Source: Athripsodes cinereus (taxonomy: Eukaryota > Arthropoda > Insecta > Trichoptera > Leptoceridae). From it: 64,000 bases of DNA. Where the stretch lies: NCBI GenBank assembly GCA_947579605.1, contig OX388311.1, forward strand, positions 23,810,951 through 23,874,950, written 5' to 3'. The notes below the pieces were generated by a model. The model had not been told where the DNA came from, searched no databases, and saw only the letters and a program-made list of their open reading frames with translations. A program made the position numbers and the translations under genes. This document shows, one piece after another, positions 33,675 through 42,909 of the stretch (within the stretch, counting starts at the first letter, position 1; each line of letters opens with the position of its first letter).

Positions 33675-36130
33675 TGCTACGCATTAAAATATTCAACGCG
33701 TAATACGTTCATATCCACTGCTATACCAATAATTCGTAGTTGTCCTTTGTCGTCACTCAATAATAAATAATAATATTATTATATTTTCTCTACACCTTGT
33801 CGGTAATCCTCGGGTATCCTCGTGCATACGAATGGTGCACTCATCACCAATATCACGTGATGTCCATGGAATGTTCTTTTTTTGTAACGTCTTTTCGAAG
33901 TCCGTTATGACAAAGAGTTTCTCCTTTACGATGGGTTAGACCACACGTATGGGGTGGCCCAGTGCCCACTCTGTTCTCGCGGCGGACAGTCATCGTAGTA
34001 ATTACGACAAGTTAATAGTATTGTTAGATAATTAGAGGCAATCTTCATAACAGTGTAATGATCAATCTTGTTGTCTTCCTGCGTTCATAAAATAATTCTT
34101 GTTGTGTGCCGTGTAATAATGTACTTTAGAACAACCTGTGTCAATTGTTATGCGCGTGGACGGATTTACCGCCAACATTAGTGTACCCTAAAACCGTTCT
34201 TATTAATAATCAATAGTAATCAATAAACCAAATAATATCGTGAACAGGCTTGAGTATCCTGTGAGTCATATAGATTCCGTTGTCGAAGTGATATTAAGAT
34301 AACATTTGGGAGTTTTTTTTGAGTGATGTAGCATTTGTATGATTTTGGGCGTGGTTGTTGCAATTGCCGCCATTTTTCATATCCGTGTGAAATAAGATAA
34401 TCCCTTGTTTCTGATCAACTTTTCATTGTTAGGATTCATAAAAGAATCACTTAAACAATTCTTTATACTTGCTCAGTGTTATAAATTTAACTAAAACAAG
34501 AATGGGTTCCGAAGGAACGAATACATCTTCAACGCGAGAGTCTGTATATTGCGCATCAGTAGTTTATCAATGAACACTCATTCTTATGAGAACGTGAAGA
34601 TCCTCTCTTAACTTTTCTGGTTACGACCCTTGTTATGAGAGTGATTAAATGACCACCCGTATATGCTTGGACAGACTATGGAAATAGTGACGCCTTATTC
34701 CTTTGGCACTGAGAATAGTGTTGAAACGTAAATTATTTCTCTTATCACTTGTGAAGTGGCGATCTCTTCGTCCTGAGGACAGGATCTGTCTGATTCTGAC
34801 ATCACCGCACTCCTGTACGTCCTAGAGTATAACCAGCGACCGCCATAGAATCATCAGGGTATGTTTCTTTCATGATCCTGCCATCTCCCGTCTATGAGTG
34901 CCAAAATACGTTAACAATAACATACTTGTCTTTGTGTTATTCTTATCCAGCTCGCCAGTCTATCTGTAAGTGACAATATTACTACTGTATATGATGTATA
35001 TATATTGATAATTTATTCATAACTAAGTTCATATAATCGTTGAACTATCTATATATTAATTTCCTTTGTGTAATAATATAAGATCTTGAGTATGAATGAA
35101 GAATGAATGATTCCCATTTCATGTTATAGACCCCACGATAATCCAGGTATTGATTTATATTTGTAATACCAAGGTTGGTGTCTTTTAATAATTACCATTG
35201 TGTGTTTTACTGTCTCTATCCAAATATGGCAATACTTTCATAATTTTGCGTATTGTATGGAATAGTATTCCCTACAGATTTACTTTGAAAGTAACTGTAT
35301 TGTTATGTAATGTATATGTTTACACAATAAATGTAAATCACTTACCATCCGATATCTTTCTATTGAAATTCATTTTGTATACCCATCAGTAGATTCAATA
35401 CTCTTAATAATACTAAAGTACATATCTCCGCCTCCGTGTATATAATCTTCCAATAACCTAGTATATACTCGGAGTAGTTATGTAACAAAGGTTCGAATCC
35501 TTGGCCAACCATTGGGAGGAAGACCATATTATCTCACTATGAAGGCAACCAAGAGCTAAATGAAAGGCTCCATTGATGGAAATAATATATCCACTTTCTT
35601 GGAAAGGTCTAATGTACTTTTTGATAATCTTAGTTTCACATGATATATATATATAATTTTGTTGTTTACATGGATGTACCTATATATTTACCTTGATACA
35701 TAATATGAAGATTCTATTCAATAAGTTATAAATGGTATACTGAAGGAGTAAGGTGTTCCTGGTAACCTGACTGCTTGTGGACTTAAGGGTAAGCATGACA
35801 CAGAGGCCTCTCTCGCCCAGAGCCAAGTAAAAGGGCCCCATACACTTGTAAGAAACCCCTAGACATAAACACGAGTATAGACCTTTTACTTCTTAATATC
35901 TTTAGACTACTTAACGAGCATATAGACCTATATTTATAACAGTATTACTCTACAGAATATGTATTTTGCTTCTTATAGTTCAGTTTGAAACCTTGTTCAT
36001 TGTTCTAATTTTGCTTTTGTAATAAATTGTGTGTTCGACCGTTGGACGAAGCATAATTTACTTGTTATGTGAGAGCGTGGTTAATGGAAACCACACACGT
36101 AGCAATTTGATTGCACGTCCTCACGTAGCA
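33675..36130 (+). repeat. 5' LTR (2456 bp)
   Basis: Begins TGCTACGCATTAAAATATTC and ends CACGTAGCA, so the termini are TGCTACG...CGTAGCA inverted repeats with the usual TG/CA ends. A poly(A) signal AATAAA lies at 36021-36026, about 105 bp from the end, fitting an R region close to the 3' side. At 2.5 kb the LTR is unusually long for this group. No long ORF is found in it. Confidence 0.95.
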
Positions 36131-36135
36131 ATTTG

Positions 36136-36154
36136 TGGGCTCGTCGTCCGGGAT
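36136..36154 (+). other. Primer binding site, tRNA-Pro-like
   Basis: Five bases after the LTR: TGGGCTCGTCGTCCGGGAT. It resembles the complement of a tRNA-Pro 3' end (TGGGGGCTCGTCCGGGAT, the PBS known from murine leukaemia virus), but with two fewer G and an added CGT. The primer identity is inferred from this similarity. Confidence 0.55.
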
Positions 36155-36965
36155 AATATCAAAAAGAAGACGAATAAATTGTGAATTCGTTTCTCGGATA
36201 TACAGTAATTCGAATAATTACAAACTTGAAAAAATCTGTGTCATGACTACGCTTGGGTTTACATGTTGCTTTTAATGCCATTTGTGATAAATTATATGTA
36301 CAATTGATATGTCTTGTAGCAATCATGTGTAATACAAATATGTGTGTGAAGCGATAACTGTTAAATATCACGAGTAAATCGCCGCGCGACTGGTTGGAAT
36401 ATCGCGTGGTGTGAAAACCGACTTTTGTTAAGATTTGGTGGGAACACAAGTTTCCCGCGAAATATTGAATGTATTACGTTTCGCGCGGGAATTTCCGTAG
36501 ATACGAAGTATAAACAAAGTATAATTGGTAAGTACGCACTTTCTCAAACTGTGCGCGAGTAAATAATCGTAAGAAATTTTATTTATTTATTAAATAGATC
36601 TCGTGATCAGAATTTTGTTTTGTTAACGATTGATTACTCATTGTGTAATCAGATTTAATCCGAATTGGGTGGTGGCGATAAACTTCTTTTATCTACCAGA
36701 GCACCGAGTCCCTCCCTAGTGTCGAAAGACACGTTTAAGAAACTAGTTTGTAAGAATAGAAAAAGCATAGGAGAGTGTGAAAATAATTTTAGTTATTTAT
36801 AAAACATAAAATAAAACATTGAAGCGTCGGAAGATAATAACATTGTCAGCACAACCAAATATCTCTTGAACCTTTGTCATTCAAAGATAAATTTTCGTGT
36901 GTAACTTAAAAGTTTTTTTTGAGCATATAAAGTTTTAGAACCTTTGTCATACTTTCTTTATAATA
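36155..36965 (+). other. LTR-element leader, non-coding
   Basis: An 811-bp untranslated leader between the PBS and gag. No supported ORF. It probably holds packaging signals, but none can be pinpointed by eye. A nearly repeated phrase, GAACCTTTGTCAT, occurs just upstream of the gag ATG (about 36869 and 36939). Confidence 0.5.
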
Positions 36966-38048
36966 ATGTCTCGATTTGAACCATTGTTATTTTTGGGTCC
37001 AATTCCCAATGTAGACAAAGCTAACGGTGCTACACTAAAGAAAGCTTTATCTGAAAGAGGAGTTGTACCGAAACGTTCAATTCCTAGTTTGAGAAGGCAA
37101 GCGTTAGAATATAATAAACAAAATCTGGAAGTAGAATTCGAACAAGTTGCTCCACAATCGCGTATGAATGCTCAAATATCTCTTGATATGGAACCACCTT
37201 GTACATCCGTGTCTAGCAATGTGAACGTTGTTGCTGTAGAAGAGTCGGCATCTATCGAGAAATCCTTCGATAATGCTTTAAGTCTTAATAAAACTTCACA
37301 ACTTTTGAATGTAAATTTTGGATCTTGGCCAGTAAAACCTTTTGATGGTCTCGGTGATGTAAGAAATTTTTTTACGCGGTTGGAAGAAATTGCAAGGGCT
37401 AGGAGGTTCCCAAATAAACAATTGGTATACGTTTTGCCTGAATTTCTGAAGGATCGAGCGCTTACACACTTTCGAATAATTTTTAAAGAGGAAATGACTT
37501 GGGAAGCTATCAAGGCACTCTTTTACCACCGTTTTGAAGCCCCTGGATTTATGATAGATAGAAAATTACGTATTTGGTCATCGATACAAAATAATTATGA
37601 AACTTCAGCAGATTATATTGCCCGAATAATAGAAATGAATAGCTCCCTTGATGAGAAACTGACTGAGAATGAATTGTTGGAAGTCTTCAAACGCGGGTTA
37701 CATCAGAGATATGTCTCTCTTTTGGCTAGTTCTCACATTTCGTCAGTAAGTGAACTGGAAAGAATGGTCTCCAACTTCGATCGTCTGACCAAGGGCCATA
37801 CTTCTTCTTCTTCTTCTAGACCTACTGCCATGAGAGTTAATGCAGTAGAGAATCGTCCCAAACCAGTCATACGATGCTTTTCTTGCGGACATGTTGGACA
37901 CATTTCTAAGGAATGTAAAAACAGAGTTAGACATTTTACACCCCGTCGTTCACCCAGGAATAGATATAACAATGTCATGCGTGAACAGAAACCTGCATCG
38001 CTGATGCCGGATACTTCTAGACCACCCCCGTCGTTTTCAAAAAACTAA
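36966..38048 (+). CDS. gag: Gag of Ty3/gypsy-type element
   Basis: A 360-residue structural protein forming the retrotransposon particle. The N-terminus (about residues 19-48, TLKKALSERGVVPKRSIPSL) has the spacing of a SAP-like helix-loop-helix. The middle (about 115-275) is the capsid-like retrotransposon Gag region, with FDGLGDVRNFFTRLEEIA and the conserved W and F positions around FYHRFEAPGF. A CCHC zinc knuckle lies at Cys304-Cys317 (C-x2-C-x4-H-x4-C). Serine- and proline-rich linkers surround the knuckle. The stop TAA at 38046-38048 follows directly on the heptamer A AAA AAC, at which ribosomes can slip -1 into pol. The ORF is intact. Confidence 0.9.
   Translation: MSRFEPLLFLGPIPNVDKANGATLKKALSERGVVPKRSIPSLRRQALEYNKQNLEVEFEQVAPQSRMNAQISLDMEPPCTSVSSNVNVVAVEESASIEKSFDNALSLNKTSQLLNVNFGSWPVKPFDGLGDVRNFFTRLEEIARARRFPNKQLVYVLPEFLKDRALTHFRIIFKEEMTWEAIKALFYHRFEAPGFMIDRKLRIWSSIQNNYETSADYIARIIEMNSSLDEKLTENELLEVFKRGLHQRYVSLLASSHISSVSELERMVSNFDRLTKGHTSSSSSRPTAMRVNAVENRPKPVIRCFSCGHVGHISKECKNRVRHFTPRRSPRNRYNNVMREQKPASLMPDTSRPPPSFSKN
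38039..38045 (+). promoter_or_regulatory. -1 ribosomal frameshift heptamer A AAA AAC
   Basis: In the gag frame the last codons read tca aaa aac taa, so the heptamer A AAA AAC is correctly phased (X XXY YYZ) and abuts the gag stop. The pol frame is -1 relative to gag and open from 38021 onward. CCCTCG at 38054-38059 could pair with CGAGGG at 38141-38146, but no strong close stem is obvious. Confidence 0.75.
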
Positions 38049-41000
38049 TTTCTCCCTCGTTAAGACATCCTTCCGATACGATAGCTCGTTCTTCATCTTC
38101 AGATGTAATATCGTCAGACGGAAACTCACGGTATAATTACCGAGGGGTAACCAGAAATTTATGCACAACTCGTGTTGTTAGAAAAGAAAATGATGGCCGA
38201 CCTTACGTTAATATTAAAATTCATTCTGTAATCTGTCTCTCACTATTGGATAGTGGGGCGGTGATATCAATTCTAGGAAAGAATTCTCATGTCCAATTTT
38301 TGAATTTAGGATATCCTCTTGTACCTTGTGAAACTCGTGTACTCACTGCGGACGGAAATGGTCAATCTGTTTTAGGAACCTTAACGTTACCTGTACAGTA
38401 TCAGGGTATTGAAAAATGTATCACGTTTTTAGTTGTTCCATCTATAACGTCATCTTACTTGTTAGGAATTGACTTTTGGAAAAGATTTAATATCTGTCCT
38501 GAACTTTTTCCTGTGTCTGTTTGTACAATACCTCCTGTATTACATTTAAATGCTGTAACCCAAATAGATGAACGTATTTTTTCTGCTGATCTCACTCCTG
38601 AACCGCCTGTTGTAACCAAAGGATTGATTGGTCCGACCAATTTAACCTCGGAACAAGTTGTTATTATCAATGATATCAAGCGATCCTATGAAGATGTTTC
38701 ATATGAAAAGAAAGGATTGGGCCGTTTGAAAGGAATTTTTCATAAGATTGAAACCATTGGAGATCCTGTTAGGCAGAGACATTATCCTATTCCTCATGCA
38801 AAGAAAGAAATCATGAACAAAGAAATTGATAAAATGTTACAATTAGGAGTCATAGAACCTGCTTCTTCTTCTTGGCAGTCGCCTGCGTTGATAGTTAATA
38901 AAAAGAATGGAGAACCTCGCTTCTGTTTGGACAGTCGTGGCCTGAACAAAGTAACTAAACCAAACTCGTATTGTCTACCTTGGATTGATCGTATCTTGGA
39001 CAGTTTGCGTGATGCCAAGTTTTTAACTGCTCTGGACCTGTCCAAGGCTTTCTGGCAACTTCCATTATCGCCTGAATCTAAGGAGAAAACCGCCTTCTTC
39101 ATTGATGGACGTGGATCTTACCAATTCTCTGTGTGCCCGTTTGGTCTACGTAATATTCCTAGTCACATGCAAATGATTGCTGACAAACTGTTCAGTCACC
39201 GCTTTCCCGGTCGTGTACATTGTTATCTTGACGATATCCTGATTGTAAGTGAAACCTTTGAACAACACTGTAATGACCTAAGACTTGTACAATCTATCTT
39301 GAAGGAAAATGGTCTCACTATCAATATGACTAAGTCCGAATTTTGTAAATCATCTCTGCGTTACTTGGGTTATATTGTAGATGGCGAAGGGCTAAGAACT
39401 GATGAAATCAAAATAGAAGCCATGAAAAAATTTCCCACTCCTACTACCCCGAAACAGGTAAAATCTTTCTTGGGTATGTGTTCTTATTACCGAAAATTCA
39501 TACAAAACTTCGCACATATAGCTGCCCCTTTGAGTGCCCTTACGTCTAGAAAAAACAAAAAGTTTGTATGGAACGAAGAAGCTGAAAATGCGTTTCACAG
39601 TTTAAAATTAGCTTTACAATCTGCACCTGTTTTAGTTCAACCTGATTATACGAAAGAATTTTATCTACACACTGACTGTTCGGATCTTGCTATGTCAGGA
39701 ATTTTGATGCAAAAACTGGAAGATGGTGAGCATCCGATTGCATATTTTTCACGTAAGCTCACCGGTCCTGAAAGAAATTACTCCATTTGTGAAAAGGAAC
39801 TGTTGGCAGCTCTGTGTTCTATAACTCACTTCCGTAATTATTTAGATGGTGTACGTTTTCACTTGATCACTGATAACTCTTCTTTGCAGTGGTTGCACAA
39901 GTTACAGAATCCAACAGGAAGATTAGCTCGCTGGTCGACTCGTTTGAGTGCTTTTGATTTTGATGTAACTCATCGACCAGGTAAATTAAATGTTGTACCT
40001 GATTGCCTTAGTCGTGTGGAAATTGGAACTTTGACGTTGCCTACAGAAATCACTGATACCTGTGATGCAGTGTATAACAAGCTTAAGAAAGGTTGTGAAA
40101 ATTACCCACAAGCTTACCCGAATTATCAGATAATAGAAGGAAAATTGTATAGATACACCAAATCGTCTAACACTTTATTGTCACCTCATGAATGGAAATT
40201 AGTATTGCCAAAACTCGATGCTTTAAGAGTAATTCAAGAATATCATTGTAGTGGCGATTCTTGTCATGAAGGTACTTATAAAACGTACAAACATTTACGA
40301 CGATATTTCTATTGGCCAAACATGCATCTTTCAGTCGCTAGATTTGTAAACAGCTGTGAAATCTGTAAAACTCATAAAATTGCTACTTCTGGACCACGTG
40401 GTATTATGGGAAAACCTAAATTGGTGTCCATGCCTTTACAGACTCTATCAATTGATATAATTGGTCCTTTTGTCAAAAGTGTTGAAGGATACGTTTATAT
40501 ATTATCTGTGGTATGTGTTTTTACTAAGTTTGTTTGGATTTTTCCATTGCGAAAATGTACCTCTGCCATAATTCAGAAATGCCTAGAGGAAAGAATTTTC
40601 TTACCATATTCTGTGCCGAAATGTATTTTATTGGATAATGCCACCTATTTTTGTTCCCGTTCATTCAAATCATTTTTAGAATCGTATGGGATAGAAAAGA
40701 TTTTGTATTCAGCATATTATGCTCCACAATCTAATACAGTTGAAAGGTACAATCAAACCATTGGTACCGCTCTTTCGATTTTGGTTGATAATAATCATAG
40801 AATTTGGAGTAAGAAATTACCCATAGTACAAGCCAGTTTGAATAATAATGTATCTTTTGCGACGGGATATTCACCCCATTTTCTTATGCATGGATTTGAA
40901 AGCGTGCAACATGCTTCATTTTTCAAAAGTTTGAGTTCTAATGTAGATGAAAATCCTTCGGATGAACTGAAGAACTCTTACAAACAGAAATTGGATGTAT

Positions 41001-41296
41001 TGTACGATGTATATAATGAGGTTACTGACATGCTGACTGAATCATATAAAAAATCTGCCTCTCGTTACAATCTTCGTCGAAAACGAGTAGATTATCGTCC
41101 TGGTGATGTAGTCTATCGTAGAAATTTTGTAAAATCCAATGCAGCTGCGGAATTCATGTCTAAATTGGCCCCTCGTTTTGTGAAAAATCGTATTAGGTCA
41201 AAGTTGTCAGATAACGTGTATCTTTTAGAGTCAATGGATGGTGTTTATAGTGGAAAGTTTCACGTGAAGGATATTCTGAAAGATGAAAAGTATTGA
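38042..41296 (+). CDS. pol: Pol: protease-RT-RNase H-integrase
   Basis: It is read after the -1 shift; the first in-frame ATG is at 38246, giving 1016 residues (numbering from there), but about 68 codons upstream are also open. Aspartic protease: DSGA at 2-5 and LLGIDF later. Reverse transcriptase: FCLDSRGLNK, LTALDLSKAFWQLPL and YLDD at 327-330. RNase H: HTDCSD with catalytic Asp477. Integrase: zinc-binding HHCC (H-x6-H in HCSGDSCH, C-x2-C in CEIC), catalytic Asp737, Asp797 and Glu833, the latter pair in exact DD35E spacing, and a C-terminal module with YRPGDVVYRRN. All key residues are present and no stop or frame break is seen, so the polyprotein looks functional. RNase H before integrase is the Ty3/gypsy order. 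No chromodomain is recognised. Confidence 0.93.
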   Translation, partial: KLISPSLRHPSDTIARSSSSDVISSDGNSRYNYRGVTRNLCTTRVVRKENDGRPYVNIKIHSVICLSLLDSGAVISILGKNSHVQFLNLGYPLVPCETRVLTADGNGQSVLGTLTLPVQYQGIEKCITFLVVPSITSSYLLGIDFWKRFNICPELFPVSVCTIPPVLHLNAVTQIDERIFSADLTPEPPVVTKGLIGPTNLTSEQVVIINDIKRSYEDVSYEKKGLGRLKGIFHKIETIGDPVRQRHYPIPHAKKEIMNKEIDKMLQLGVIEPASSSWQSPALIVNKKNGEPRFCLDSRGLNKVTKPNSYCLPWIDRILDSLRDAKFLTALDLSKAFWQLPLSPESKEKTAFFIDGRGSYQFSVCPFGLRNIPSHMQMIADKLFSHRFPGRVHCYLDDILIVSETFEQHCNDLRLVQSILKENGLTINMTKSEFCKSSLRYLGYIVDGEGLRTDEIKIEAMKKFPTPTTPKQVKSFLGMCSYYRKFIQNFAHIAAPLSALTSRKNKKFVWNEEAENAFHSLKLALQSAPVLVQPDYTKEFYLHTDCSDLAMSGILMQKLEDGEHPIAYFSRKLTGPERNYSICEKELLAALCSITHFRNYLDGVRFHLITDNSSLQWLHKLQNPTGRLARWSTRLSAFDFDVTHRPGKLNVVPDCLSRVEIGTLTLPTEITDTCDAVYNKLKKGCENYPQAYPNYQIIEGKLYRYTKSSNTLLSPHEWKLVLPKLDALRVIQEYHCSGDSCHEGTYKTYKHLRRYFYWPNMHLSVARFVNSCEICKTHKIATSGPRGIMGKPKLVSMPLQTLSIDIIGPFVKSVEGYVYILSVVCVFTKFVWIFPLRKCTSAIIQKCLEERIFLPYSVPKCILLDNATYFCSRSFKSFLESYGIEKILYSAYYAPQSNTVERYNQTIGTALSILVDNNHRIWSKKLPIVQASLNNNVSFATGYSPHFLMHGFESVQHASFFKSLSSNVDENPSDELKNSYKQKLDVLYDVYNEVTDMLTESYKKSASRYNLRRKRVDYRPGDVVYRRNFVKSNAAAEFMSKLAPRFVKNRIRSKLSDNVYLLESMDGVYSGKFHVKDILKDEKY

Positions 41297-42909
41297 ATAT
41301 CCCTGTTATGTATTGTGACTTATGCAAATTTTAGTATAAATAAAATATTATATGTAGCGAATTGTGTGTTGTATCGTCTTGTTGAGGAATGGAATGTAAA
41401 GTACAATGGAGTAGACATAGGTACAAGCGCCAACGACACTGGTCCATGGATTATATAATGATGACAATTATCGATTAAATATAAATTCCTCGAACCCTTC
41501 ATTTTCTATCCTGTCTTTCGATATTGGTGACAATTGTATGTAGTATGATGTATGCATGTGAGTGTGACTGTGTGAGCCCTGAATGAGGAATTATAGTTGA
41601 TGTATGTAGTATGATGAATGAAAAATATCGAATACCCCAGACAGAGATTCTCTTTAATAATACCCCCCACAAATGTTGTAGTCTTCTGTCGTCATTGTGT
41701 ATACTTTGTGTCCACATCGATATCGTTTTGTAAGTGGAGCCCTTGTAAAATTTTAATACTCATATTGTATATATATGGAATGTCGTATGATGTATAGCAG
41801 TAGACGTCCTGGCTGTACATTATATGAGACAAGCGTATGTGTAAATTGTATTGTTCGCATTTATATTGTAAAATTAAATTGAAATTTTTATGGTTATAGA
41901 GTCCTACGAGGAATGCCTCTGTGGTTGTAATTGAAAAGAAAAATACTGACCTAATCCGTATGTACGAGCGCGAATTAGAGTCTAAACGTATATTGATCAA
42001 AGCCGTGAGAATATTATGTGACCATATGTATATGAAAATCGTTATATGTAAATATTTATTTTGTTCTTATAATGTCTTGCTATATGATTCGTCTATAGTA
42101 CATGACGTATGTTATATTTAATTGTGAGTGTCTTTCATATCGGATGGGTAAACACGTATAAAATGAGACATCTCTAACTTGTATGTATATTAAATTCTTC
42201 GTAATATTAATGTTGTGTAAAGCCGCGAACTACTAATGCCGGAACTCTTGTGTCGGTACATTGTGCGTGCGTGGTGGTTATAGACCAACTACTCTTGTCG
42301 TTGGATATTTCTACTTTAAATAGACTATCCGATTTTATTATAATTATTAGTATGTATATATCCCATTAGCTACGGAACCTCTTACACATATATTGTAAAT
42401 TTTATTGATATATTGTACATGTTATTAATATAAGGTAATTGTTATATAAATGTTATAAAGAATGTTGAATGTTGTAATTGTTGTTATTATTTAATTATGT
42501 TTGCTTAGGAGCCCTGTCTTATAAATAATATAGAGTTACTTGAGTGAAGTGAAATTTAACTGGAGGAAATATCAGTGCGCCAAAATTCCTTCAGCATGGC
42601 CTGTAATCGCGTGTGTTTAAAATAAGTAAATGTTGGGCTATAGGATTGTTGCTTATTTATAAGAAAATTTAATTGTTGTTTGATATGTATGTAGTATTCA
42701 TAGTGTTGTCCCTTTCTATATGTAATAATATGTCGCGTCACTTACGGATGAGAGGGGCGTGTCTTTGACGGGACGGGCGGAGCAAGGAGGACGTACTATC
42801 TCTTGTATATAACCAGTGGTTCTCAACTTTTTTCTTTTTTTAACTTTACGTCTCTTTGAAAATTTGTCATTTCACTTCAAATTTTCAAAAAGGGGGCACA
42901 GACGGAGAA
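41297..42909 (+). other. LTR-element 3' untranslated region with PPT
   Basis: 1.6 kb without a supported ORF, so no env-like gene is present. The polypurine tract AAAAAGGGGG is at 42887-42896, 13 bp before the 3' LTR, which is farther than usual. At 42817 a CAGTGGTTCTCAACTTTTT stretch resembles one end of a hAT MITE, but no second end is seen. Confidence 0.6.

Noticed and set aside
33394..33696. ORFs of unknown residues on both strands
   Set aside because: They run through the 200-N gap.
37172..39598. Minus-strand ORFs of 68-113 codons inside gag and pol
   Set aside because: Antisense shadows of intact plus-strand gag and pol.
41921..42121. Possible env-like or accessory ORF of 66 codons in the LTR element
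   Set aside because: Too short, no signal peptide, transmembrane pattern or known motif; likely chance.
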